A stretch of 64,000 nucleotides of DNA from Candidatus Methanomethylophilaceae archaeon (GTDB lineage Archaea > Thermoplasmatota > Thermoplasmata > Methanomassiliicoccales > Methanomethylophilaceae), in assembly GCA_017519045.1 (NCBI GenBank), contig JAFWTC010000016.1:1-64000 (forward strand), in the 5' to 3' direction. The first letter of the stretch is position 1, and each line of letters begins with the position of its first letter. Position numbers and translations under genes: made by a program. The notes beneath the pieces are model-generated. The model did not search any database, was not told the DNA's origin, and saw nothing but the letters and a program-made list of their open reading frames with translations. Shown in pieces: positions 44,439 to 53,522 of this stretch.

Positions 44439-45505
44439 ATCCCCCTCTTGTTATGAATGAGTATGATAAGGAACAGCGGGGCGCCTATGAACGAGCACAC
44501 CACGCCCACCGGGATCGTGTCCAGCGATGAAAGATACTTGGCGACGGTGTCTGCGAACAGCAGGAACGCCGATCCGAACGCAGCCGCCGCGGGAATCACG
44601 AAGCGGTTGTCGGATCCGATGACCAGGCGTATCATGTGCGGGCAGATCAGCCCCACGAACCCTATGATCCCTGAATATGAGATAATGAAAGCGACCATCA
44701 AGGCCATCACGGTCAGGCAGACTATCCTGAGCCTCCTGACGTTGAGCCCCAGGCTCTTGGCGTTGTTCTCGCCCATGGCCATTATGTTGAGCTTCTTGGA
44801 CAGCGCCCCTATGACGAGCGAGCAAACGGCGGTAATCCCCGCAACCGTCAGCAGCTCGTTCCACCCCAGCGACACTATCGTCCCGACCTGCCATTTGTAG
44901 ACGTTGGCTAGGGTCTCCGCGTCCGAGGAGACGAGGATGAGCATGCTGAGGGCGTTGAACATGTACGTCAGGGCGGTTCCGATAAGAATTATGGTCGCGA
45001 CGGAGTCCCCCAGACGCGACGAGAACAGTATCATCAGGATCACCGGGACCATCGCGAACAGGAACGCGTTGGCCGACAGCGCGAAGGAGCCGGACGCCAA
45101 GGTCAGGCCCAGAGACATCGCGACGGCTATTCCCAGGTAGGCTCCGGACGACACCCCGGTGGTGTAGGGCTCCGCCAGCGGGTTCTTCATGAGGCTCTGC
45201 ATCGCGACCCCCGCGACGGCCAGGCCGGTTCCCGCGACTATCGCGAACAGGACCCTGGGGAGCCTCACGTCCCATACGATGCGGTCGGCGTACCATTCGG
45301 GAGAATACTGCTCGGGGACGTGCCCCATTATGTGATTGTAAATGGTCTCGTAGACCTCTGTGAAGGAGATGTCGAAGCCCCCGATGGTCACCGACACCGC
45401 CATGGCCACCGCCATGAACAGGACGCACGCCAGAATGAAGAGGGCCTTGCGGGCGGCATGCCGCTTGTACTCGGCCTTCATCGATTCGAATCCGTCTCTG
45501 TCCAT
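44432..45505 (-). CDS. FecCD/BtuC-type ABC importer permease (first of pair)
   Basis: 357 aa. KNPLAEPYTTGVSSGA and SGIIGFVGLICPHMIRLV are family segments. I start it at ATG 45505; the frame is open further upstream but only inside the previous gene, and that stretch contains CGA codons. Follows the dockerin protein by 29 bases. Confidence 0.91.
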   Translation of the reverse strand: MDRDGFESMKAEYKRHAARKALFILACVLFMAVAMAVSVTIGGFDISFTEVYETIYNHIMGHVPEQYSPEWYADRIVWDVRLPRVLFAIVAGTGLAVAGVAMQSLMKNPLAEPYTTGVSSGAYLGIAVAMSLGLTLASGSFALSANAFLFAMVPVILMILFSSRLGDSVATIILIGTALTYMFNALSMLILVSSDAETLANVYKWQVGTIVSLGWNELLTVAGITAVCSLVIGALSKKLNIMAMGENNAKSLGLNVRRLRIVCLTVMALMVAFIISYSGIIGFVGLICPHMIRLVIGSDNRFVIPAAAAFGSAFLLFADTVAKYLSSLDTIPVGVVCSFIGAPLFLIILIHNKRGIW

Positions 45506-45534
45506 GGCGATGGTAAGGGGTTTGAGGGATCGGC

Positions 45535-47940
45535 TCAGGCGCCGCCCTTGAGTCCGAGGTCGTCCATAGTGACGAAGAAGACCCCGTTCTCGATCTGTGA
45601 CTCGGTCATTCCGAGGAACTTGGTGCTGTAGGACTTGTTGTAGGAGTCGGCCCAGTTCTCGGTGAACAGCTCGGGATACAGCACGTGCGCGACGTAGGCT
45701 ATCCTCAGGGGGACGGGCATGTCTCCGCACACGACGTAGATCTCGTTGTTGTAATAAGCCTCGGTGCTGGACAGGGCGAGGGGCCCGATCTTGAGGGTCT
45801 CCTTTCCGTCAGTGAGGGCGGTTCCGCCGTACCAGCTGAAGACCTTTCCGGAGGTGGCGGCGGTCTTGATGTGGACGATCTTCTCCACGTCGTAGTCCTT
45901 GAGCCAGAGTCCGAGGTCGGTCATCTTGGCGCTGCTGGAGGATCCCTTGAAGTCGTGGTCGGCGAGGGCGAACTCTCCGCCGGCGGCGACGGCGACCTTG
46001 GTGTAGTCGGAGGTGCCCGAGCTGATGTAGTTGTAGGTGCTGACGGTGTTGTCGCTTCCGACGGAGTAGCTCACGGCGGAGGTGACGGCGACCCTGACCT
46101 TGTCGTCGACGTTGGAGAGCTTGCCCTCGATGTCGGCGAAGAACACGTCGCACCAGGCCTTCATTCCCTCGAGGTCGATCTCCTTTCCGGTGGCGAACGC
46201 CAGGAGCGCCAGGTCGGAGAGGTACTCGTCCATGTCGGTGGAGGCGGCTTTGAACCTGATGACGCTGAGGCCGTTGTCCTTCACGCCCGCCTCGTCGAAG
46301 CAGTTGGCGTAGGAGCTGGAGCTTCCTGCGAGGTACTGGGCCGCGTTGTCGGCGGTGATTATGGCCTTCACGCCGTCGTTGACGATGTGCTTGGTGGACA
46401 GCTCGATGCTGAAGTATCCAGCGGAGCCTCCGACACGGTACTTGAGGTTGGTGTTGGGGTCGAAGGTGGTGGATGCGTCCTCGAAGAGCCACTGGTACTC
46501 GGGGAACAGGGAGGCGTCGATCTTTCCGTTGTAGGCGATTCCCTTGATCTCGCGGTTGAGGCCGGCGTACTTCGCCATGAGGAACATGTTGGAGGATCCG
46601 GTCATGAGGACGGAGTCGACGGGGAGCTTGGAGACGGTGAAGTAGTCGCCCTTGGTGAAGCGGTTGAGGTGCTTGACCTCGACGGGGTTCGCAGGGGTGG
46701 CTCCGATGATCTTCTGGAGGTAGGCGACATCGTTGGAGTCGACGACGCCGTCGAAGTTGGCGTCGGCGTACATGTAGTCGGCGGCGACGCCGTTCTCGAT
46801 GATGATCTTGAGGAGGTCGACGTCGTTCTGGTCGATGACGAAGTCCTCGTTCACGTTTCCGTAGGCCTCGAGCATGGGCTGGATCCACGCAGCGATCTCG
46901 GACGAGAGCGCCTCGACCATGTTTGCGGCGGTCTCGTCGGTGACGTTGACGGCCCTGAGGTGGGCGTGGACGTAGTAGTGTCCCTTGTATCCGATGTAGT
47001 CAATCATGCTGACCTTGGCGGAGTTGTAGTAGTTCCCGGTGCCGTCGGTGAAATCTCCCTTGGCGTTGATGGGAAGGACCTCGGTGCTCATGACGGTGGT
47101 GCCGACCTTGTTCTTGACGGCGTCCACGTTCGACTTGTAGATCTCGGAGGGATCGGCGGCCTTGGTGACCTCGACGTAGTACTTCCCGTCGGGGTCGGCG
47201 ATCCTGGCGAGAGGACCGGTGGCGTCGGCGGGGACGGAGTAATCGTTCACATAGTCGCCGAAGGTCAGGCAGAATGCCTCCAGGGACTCGGCGATCTGGG
47301 CCACGCCCTTGTAGTCGGGGGCGGGCTCGACGTAGATCTTGGCCTCGGTCACGGGCTTGGGGTTCAGGATGGCGTCGACGATGGCCTCGGCGAGCTTGGC
47401 GACCTCGTCCTGGTTGACGCTCTGTCCCTTCAGGTAGATGTAGCTCTCGAAGAACGCGTTCCCGTGGTATCCGCTGTAGTAGAGGTACGAGGAGGGCGTT
47501 CCCATGTTGAAGTTGTTGTAGTATCCGATCGCGTCGTCGAGGCCTCCCCTCTCGTGGGTTCCGATGACCTTGGATCCCATGACGACCTTGCCGATCTGGT
47601 TGGAGTAGTCGGCGGCGTTGGTGGAGAACTCCGCCTGGGCGGCCTCCTTGTCCTTCATGACCTTGAAGGTCACGTAGTTGCTGTCGGAGCCGTATCCGCT
47701 GGTGGCCCCGTTAGGGTAGTAGGCTTTGGCGACAGCAGGGGTATAGCCGTTCGCCAGGTAGAAATCCTCTCCGAAGAATCCGCTGTAGTTGGCGGAGAAC
47801 GAAGCGGCTATCTCAGAGGCGTCCTCTGCGACGAACTCTTCCTCCTCGGGGTTATCCCCGTGGATTCCGAGACCGGCGAGGATGCCGGCCACGATGACGA
47901 TAGCCATCGTGATGAAAGCTAGCAATTTCAGGTTGAGCAT
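45535..47940 (-). CDS. Surface substrate-binding protein with central dockerin-like module
   Basis: 801 aa. N-terminal membrane anchor (about residues 5-25), two related domains of about 150 residues each (about 40-195 and 210-365, each with a YSGYHG/YIGYKG-type aromatic segment), dockerin-like EF-hand pair (about 377-430: NVNEDFVIDQND, DANFDGVVDSND) and a C-terminal binding-protein-like domain (about 440-801). Heads the importer operon 42578-45505. Compared with the protein at 23098 the first receptor is replaced by an unknown duplicated domain. Confidence 0.8.
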   Translation of the reverse strand: MLNLKLLAFITMAIVIVAGILAGLGIHGDNPEEEEFVAEDASEIAASFSANYSGFFGEDFYLANGYTPAVAKAYYPNGATSGYGSDSNYVTFKVMKDKEAAQAEFSTNAADYSNQIGKVVMGSKVIGTHERGGLDDAIGYYNNFNMGTPSSYLYYSGYHGNAFFESYIYLKGQSVNQDEVAKLAEAIVDAILNPKPVTEAKIYVEPAPDYKGVAQIAESLEAFCLTFGDYVNDYSVPADATGPLARIADPDGKYYVEVTKAADPSEIYKSNVDAVKNKVGTTVMSTEVLPINAKGDFTDGTGNYYNSAKVSMIDYIGYKGHYYVHAHLRAVNVTDETAANMVEALSSEIAAWIQPMLEAYGNVNEDFVIDQNDVDLLKIIIENGVAADYMYADANFDGVVDSNDVAYLQKIIGATPANPVEVKHLNRFTKGDYFTVSKLPVDSVLMTGSSNMFLMAKYAGLNREIKGIAYNGKIDASLFPEYQWLFEDASTTFDPNTNLKYRVGGSAGYFSIELSTKHIVNDGVKAIITADNAAQYLAGSSSSYANCFDEAGVKDNGLSVIRFKAASTDMDEYLSDLALLAFATGKEIDLEGMKAWCDVFFADIEGKLSNVDDKVRVAVTSAVSYSVGSDNTVSTYNYISSGTSDYTKVAVAAGGEFALADHDFKGSSSSAKMTDLGLWLKDYDVEKIVHIKTAATSGKVFSWYGGTALTDGKETLKIGPLALSSTEAYYNNEIYVVCGDMPVPLRIAYVAHVLYPELFTENWADSYNKSYSTKFLGMTESQIENGVFFVTMDDLGLKGGA

Positions 47941-48119
47941 AGCATCACTTGCGCTTGGCGGTATCCGACATGCATGCGGTCATAGAAATAATGTACTGAA
48001 ATTAGTTGGATTAGTGTGACATGTCAATCAAAAACCGCAGAATCACCCCCGTCTCTTTCCCTCCAACACCTGACTCTCCAAGCAACCGTTAAGAAACACG
48101 AACCTATTCCGCCGTCCGG

Positions 48120-50159
48120 ATGCCTCCGGAAGATTCCACAGCCAAGAAGACGGGGAAAGCGAGGCCCCGCGTCACGGCCAACGACATGGCCGACAAGCAG
48201 CAGGAGATCTCCGTCACGGAGTTCTTCGAGAAGAACAAGCAGATCCTGGGGTTCGACTCGCGCTCCAAGTCCCTCCTTATGGGCATCAAGGAGGCGGTCG
48301 ACAACTCCCTGGACGCCTGCGAGGAGGCCGACATACTCCCCGACATCGAGGTCCGCATCGAGAAGGTGGACGACGAGGAGTACCACATCTCCATCGAGGA
48401 CAACGGCCCCGGGATCGTCCACAAGATGATGGCGAACGTCTTCGGACGCCTGCTGTACGGGTCGAGGTTCCATGCCCTGAGGCAGTCCAGGGGACAGCAG
48501 GGGATAGGGATCTCCGCCACCGTCATGTACGGGAACATCACCACCGGGAAGCCCGCCCACGTCATCTCCCTCATCGAGAGCGACGACATAGACAGGACCG
48601 CCTGGGAAATGGACATCGTCGTCGACACCAAGACGAACCGGCCCATAGTGACCAACGACAAGGCGGTCAACTGGGAGGGGAAGCAGCACGGGACCAAGAT
48701 ATCCTACACCATCAAGGGGAGGTACATCACCGGAAAGCAGTCCGTCTTCGAGTACCTGAAGAACACCGCCATCGTGAACCCCCACGCGGAGATAGTCTTC
48801 CACGACCCCGAGGGCAAGAAGTACGTGTTCGAGAGGGCCACCGACATCATGCCCCCGAGGCCGAAGGAGATCAAGCCCCATCCGGAGGGAATGGAGATAG
48901 GGGACGTCCTGAAGTACTCGTCCAATTCCGCGCAGAAGACAGTCCTCGCGTTCCTCAAGAACGACTTCTCCAGGATCACCGACAGGATAGCCAAGGAGAT
49001 AACCGAGATCTCCAAGGTCGACGGCAACAAGAAGCCGTCCGACATCACCCGCGAGGACGCCATCGCGATTCTGGACGTCATCAAGAAGGTCAAGATCATG
49101 GCGCCCCCCACGGACTGCCTGTCCCCGATCGGTGACACCCTGATCAAGAAGGGGCTGATGCACGTCCTGGACGGGCTCCGCCCAGAATACTACGCCACGC
49201 CGGTCACCCGCGCCCCCAAGGCGGTCAACGGGAACCCGTTCGTGGTCGAGGCCGGGATAGTCTACGGAGGCGACATCCCGTCCGACAGCCAGGTCCAGAT
49301 ACTCAGGTTCGCGAACCGCGTCCCCCTCCTCTACCAGCAGGGGGCGTGCGCCATAACCAAGGCCATCTCCGAGATGGACTGGAGGAGGTACGGCCTGGAG
49401 CAGAGGGGAGGGAAGGGAATCCCCTTCGGGCCAGCCATCATCCTCGTACACGTGGCGTCCACCAAGGTCCCGTTCACCTCCGAGGGAAAGGAGGCCGTGG
49501 CAGGGTTCCCCGAGCTGCAGAGCGAGATAGGGCTCGCCCTTAGGCTCTGCGCCAGGAACCTGAAGAGCCATCTGAACAAGATGGAGCGCAAGAACAAGAC
49601 CCACGCCAAGTTCGAGATCGTCCAGGAGATCCTCCCCGACATGGCCAAGAAGGCCGCGGACCACCTGGGCAGGCCGGTCCCGAGCCTGGACAGGACCATC
49701 ACTCGCATCATGAACGTGGTCTGGGTGGAGCCTTCCGTCAAGAAGGACGGGAAGACCAAGCGCACCATAACGTACACGGTATACAACTACACCAGCATCC
49801 CGCGCACGTTCAGGCTCCACGCGCACCTCCCCAAGGAGTGCCTCAAGGACCTGACGCTGTACTCCAGCCCCTTCTTCCTCGACATCAACGACGAGGGGAA
49901 GGCCAACTGGGAGATCAGGGACATACAGCCGTCGGCCAACGTCACCGTGGCGTTCGACCTCTCCGGGGACATGGCCGACACCTTCGACGCCGACGACATC
50001 TACTTCTCCGGCCTGAACCCGGTGATGGTCATGGGGGCGGAGATGCTCCCCGGCGACTGGGGAATAAAGGGAATGGAGATAGTGGAGTCCGCGGACGACT
50101 ACGTCGAGGACGACGATGAGAAGGAAGACCAGGAGGAAGAGGACCTTGACGATGAATGA
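48120..50159 (+). CDS. top6B: DNA topoisomerase VI subunit B
   Basis: 679 aa GHKL ATPase subunit of the type IIB topoisomerase that relaxes and decatenates DNA. ATP-binding motifs are KEAVDNSLDACEEA, EDNGPGI and the lid GQQGIGIS; the H2TH and transducer domains follow, with the Lys of KGKGIPFG-like GGKGIPFGPA. An acidic tail (residues about 660-679) ends the protein. Overlaps top6A by 8 bases. Confidence 0.96.
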   Translation: MPPEDSTAKKTGKARPRVTANDMADKQQEISVTEFFEKNKQILGFDSRSKSLLMGIKEAVDNSLDACEEADILPDIEVRIEKVDDEEYHISIEDNGPGIVHKMMANVFGRLLYGSRFHALRQSRGQQGIGISATVMYGNITTGKPAHVISLIESDDIDRTAWEMDIVVDTKTNRPIVTNDKAVNWEGKQHGTKISYTIKGRYITGKQSVFEYLKNTAIVNPHAEIVFHDPEGKKYVFERATDIMPPRPKEIKPHPEGMEIGDVLKYSSNSAQKTVLAFLKNDFSRITDRIAKEITEISKVDGNKKPSDITREDAIAILDVIKKVKIMAPPTDCLSPIGDTLIKKGLMHVLDGLRPEYYATPVTRAPKAVNGNPFVVEAGIVYGGDIPSDSQVQILRFANRVPLLYQQGACAITKAISEMDWRRYGLEQRGGKGIPFGPAIILVHVASTKVPFTSEGKEAVAGFPELQSEIGLALRLCARNLKSHLNKMERKNKTHAKFEIVQEILPDMAKKAADHLGRPVPSLDRTITRIMNVVWVEPSVKKDGKTKRTITYTVYNYTSIPRTFRLHAHLPKECLKDLTLYSSPFFLDINDEGKANWEIRDIQPSANVTVAFDLSGDMADTFDADDIYFSGLNPVMVMGAEMLPGDWGIKGMEIVESADDYVEDDDEKEDQEEEDLDDE

Positions 50160-51240
50160 CAGGCAGCAGAAGGCTCTGGACAGCCTCACGGGCGTCGTGG
50201 AGGGCATCTACGACCAGCTGGACGGAGGAGAGATACCGGCCATGGACCTCCCCCTCAGGTCCAAGAAGAACATCGAGTTCGACGGCCAGCACAACGTGTG
50301 GACGTACGGCGACCTCAAGACTTCCCGTACCGCCAAGACCGTGAACGGCGCGGTGATGATGCTCAGGACCGTGTACACCTCGGACTTCATCAACGACATG
50401 ATCCGCGACAACAAGTCGTCCACCCTGAGGGAGATGTACTACATCTCGGAGGGATGGAACAACGCCAAGTTCCACAGCCAGGACGAGAGCAACCTCCTCG
50501 CGGAGGATCTGGAGACCATAACGGGATGCATGAGGGAGGACTTCAAGCTCAGGCCGGAGGAGTCCGGGGCCCACGTGTACGGGGACCTGAACTTCACCAC
50601 CATGACCAAGAAGGGCATGAAGACCATGAACTGCATCGACGACGTCTCCGAGGCCGGGTTCGCGGTGCCGTACAAGGTCGAGGAGGACACGTTCCAGATC
50701 GACCCCGGGACCACGAAGTTCATCATGGCGATAGAGACAGGAGGTATGTACGCCAGGCTCATCGAGAACGGATTCCCCGAGAAATACGGATGCGCCCTCG
50801 TGCACCTGAGCGGACAGCCGGCCAGGTCCACCAGGCGCCTCATCAAGAGGCTCAACGAGGAGTACGACCTCCCGGTGACCGTGTTCACCGACGGGGACCC
50901 CTGGTCGTTCAGGATCTTCGCGTCCGTCGCCTACGGGGCGATCAAGACGGCGCACATCTCCGAGTACCTGGCCACGCCCACGGCGCAGTTCATCGGAGTG
51001 ACGGCGTCGGACATCCTCAACTACGACCTCCCCACCGACAAGCTTAACGACAAGGACATAGGCGCCCTGAACGCGGAGCTCTCCGACCCCAGGTTCGCCG
51101 ACGAGTTCTGGGTGTCTGAGATACAGGCGATGCTGGGAATGAAGAAGAAGTCCGAACAGCAGGCGCTGGCCAAGTACGGTCTCGACTATGTGACGGACAG
51201 GTACCTTCCCGAGAAGCTCACCGACATGGGAGTGCTCTGA
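50152..51240 (+). CDS. top6A: DNA topoisomerase VI subunit A (Spo11-like)
   Basis: 362 aa catalytic subunit. The cleavage tyrosine lies in LREMYYISEGW (winged-helix domain) and the Toprim acids in METGGMYARL and TDGDPWSF. ATG 50152 lies inside the end of top6B with GGAGG upstream. A GC hairpin with T-run follows. Confidence 0.96.
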   Translation: MNDRQQKALDSLTGVVEGIYDQLDGGEIPAMDLPLRSKKNIEFDGQHNVWTYGDLKTSRTAKTVNGAVMMLRTVYTSDFINDMIRDNKSSTLREMYYISEGWNNAKFHSQDESNLLAEDLETITGCMREDFKLRPEESGAHVYGDLNFTTMTKKGMKTMNCIDDVSEAGFAVPYKVEEDTFQIDPGTTKFIMAIETGGMYARLIENGFPEKYGCALVHLSGQPARSTRRLIKRLNEEYDLPVTVFTDGDPWSFRIFASVAYGAIKTAHISEYLATPTAQFIGVTASDILNYDLPTDKLNDKDIGALNAELSDPRFADEFWVSEIQAMLGMKKKSEQQALAKYGLDYVTDRYLPEKLTDMGVL

Positions 51241-51242
51241 AC

Positions 51243-51280
51243 GGCGGAGGGGGTCTTCGGGCACCCCCGCCTCCCTTTTT
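51243..51280 (+). terminator. Hairpin terminator after top6A
   Basis: GGGGGT...ACCCCC stem extended by GG-C pairs, then CTCCCTTTTT. Confidence 0.6.
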
Positions 51281-51287
51281 AAATACC
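51278..51287 (+). promoter_or_regulatory. TATA box of the UvrD-like helicase gene
   Basis: TTTAAATACC, reusing the T-run of the terminator, centred about 32 bases before ATG 51315; short or no leader. Confidence 0.5.
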
Positions 51288-51314
51288 ATTCATCCCTGGA
51301 AGGTCGGAGACGGC

Positions 51315-53333
51315 ATGCCTGCAGGACGTTCGGGGACCTCGAAGACCGATGCTCCAGCGGACGCCATGACGGTCAGGGGCCACGTCCTGGACAGACAGCA
51401 GACCTCCGCCGTGAAGGACCGCTCCCCCACCCAGCTGGTCATCGCGGGAGCCGGGACCGGGAAGACCACCACGCTGATCGGGAAGGTCAAGCACCTGGTC
51501 GAGCGCGACGGCGTGGACCCGAAGAGGATTCTTCTCATATCGCTGACGAACAACTCCGTGGCCGACCTCAGGAAGGCGGTGGACGCCGAGTTCGGGACGG
51601 GGTTCCCTGCGGACGTCATGACCATCCACGCCCTCGGGAACCGCATCCTCCGCAAGAAGCCGTGCATCGGGTCCCAGAAGGCCAAGCTCATAGGGCGCCT
51701 CTGCGACGAGCTCGTCCAGACCGACCGCAGGTCCGCCGAGGCGATGATGACCTACATCGAGGGGCTCAGGCGCACTTCGTATTCTTATCTTTCATACAAC
51801 GGCAAGAGCATCGGGAACAGGGGCCTCAGGACCGTGGCGGACGCCCTGTTCAGATGCGGGATCGACTGCGACTACACCCGCCCAATCTATTCGGAGACGG
51901 ATTCGAAGCCGGGGTTCATCTCCGTGGACGACAAGAAGGGCCTCTCGTTCAGGATATACGCGGACGACCCCGCGGTCTCCGCCGCGTCCAAGGATCCGGA
52001 GGAGGCCTGGAGCGTCATAAGGGCGAAAGGCGTGAAGGCCAAGCCCGTGAACGTCAACGACCTGGCCTCCAACGTGATGCAGGCCTGGGGGGACAAGGTT
52101 CCGGAGTCCCTCGGGAGCCTCATATCCAGATGCAAGTGCACCGGGATGAGCATCAAGGCCCTCCTCCGCGCCAACGGGCGCAACGACACCGCCGCCCGCC
52201 CGGACGCCGAGGCCAAGATCCGCCTGCTGGACAGGGTCTGGGACATGTACTCCATGACCTGCGCCGAGGGGGACCTGGCCGACTACGAGGACATGGTCAT
52301 CCAATCCGCAGGGATCGTCCGCAGGGGAGGGTTCCCGGGGAAGCGCTACGACGCCGTCCTGATCGACGAGTACCAGGACGTCTCCAGAATACTGGTGGAC
52401 CTCGTGATGGCCCTCAGGGGGGCGATGGGGTTCCGGCTGTTCTGCGTGGGCGACGACTGGCAGAGCATCTACTCCTTCAGCGGAGGGGACATCTGGCAGA
52501 TGTTCGACTTCGAGAGGATCTGGAAGGACTGGGGCCCGATCAAGGTCTCCAGGATCGAGAAGACATACAGGTCCCCGAGGCAGATAGTGGACATGACCGG
52601 CCGCTTCGTGTCCAAGAACCCGTCCCAGCTCAAGAAGAGCATCAAAGGCATCCCGGGCCCCAGGACGCCTCCGGTGCAGCTTCTGACGGTCTCCTGCGAC
52701 AAGGAGGTGGCGAAGGCGATAGCCAACCGCCTCGAATACGTGGAGAAGGACGCGTCCGTGTTCATAATCGGGCGCACCAGGAGGGACCTGTACGTCCTCG
52801 GATACGGCGACGGCCCGTTCGCCTTCTCGTCGGGGGACAGGGATTCCGGGTCCGTCGACCTGGTCTACCGCGAATACGACGAGACCACCAAGGAGTGGAC
52901 CCCCGTCAGGACGCTCCGCTACCTCACCGCCCACTCCTCCAAAGGCCTGGAGGCGGACTACGTGTTCGTGATCGCCGACAGGGAGCGCGGAGGGTTCCCG
53001 AACGACGTCGAGGACGACATGAGCGTGCTGTTCGCCGGCCGCGGGGAGGGGATCGAGCACGCCGAAGAGCGCAGGGTGTTCTACGTCGCCATGACGAGGG
53101 CCAGGAAGCGCCTGTTCCTCGTCAACAGGACCTCTGACGGGACCGCGTTGTCATCCGACTCGCCGTTCATGGGCGAGATAATAGCCGACAACGAGGGCAT
53201 GCTGGAGAAGTCCACGCCCGTCTGCCCGCTGTGCTCCGGGCCGATGATGATCCGCGACTCTCCCAGGAGGCCATTCTACGGATGCGTCAACTACCCCGTA
53301 TGCAAGGGGACGAGGCCTTTCAAGGGGCTGCGA
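51315..53333 (+). CDS. UvrD/Rep-type superfamily 1 helicase with C-terminal zinc finger
   Basis: 672 aa. Motif I GAGTGKTTT, motif II DEYQD, Q-x-IYSFSG (motif III), TYRSP (motif IV), HSSKGLEAD (motif V) and VAMTRARKR (motif VI). The C-terminus is a topoisomerase-type zinc finger (CPLCSG...YGCVNYPVCKG) ending FKGL, then CGA (53331-53333). Beyond it the frame has a second CGA 16 codons on, AT-rich codons and TAA at 53409, unlike the gene body. Role in DNA repair or restart. Confidence 0.9.
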
Positions 53334-53456
53334 GGCGACGCGGCTTCGCATCTCTATGATGAAACGCGAGGATTCCATGCATATTCGGAATCGGATTCCG
53401 ATTTTGCATAAGCCATATCGGCCGCATGTCACGGACGAATCCGGTTCTAAAAAGAA

Positions 53457-53467
53457 AATTATAAATA
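53457..53467 (+). promoter_or_regulatory. TATA box of htpG
   Basis: AATTATAAATA; transcript should start near 53490. The leader holds a CCGCT-A-AGCGG hairpin (53502-53512) and AGAGGG before the ATG. Confidence 0.5.
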
Positions 53468-53522
53468 ATGAATCTGTTAGTACTTCGCTTATTGATCCGC
53501 TAAGCGGAAAGAGGGCTTACAG

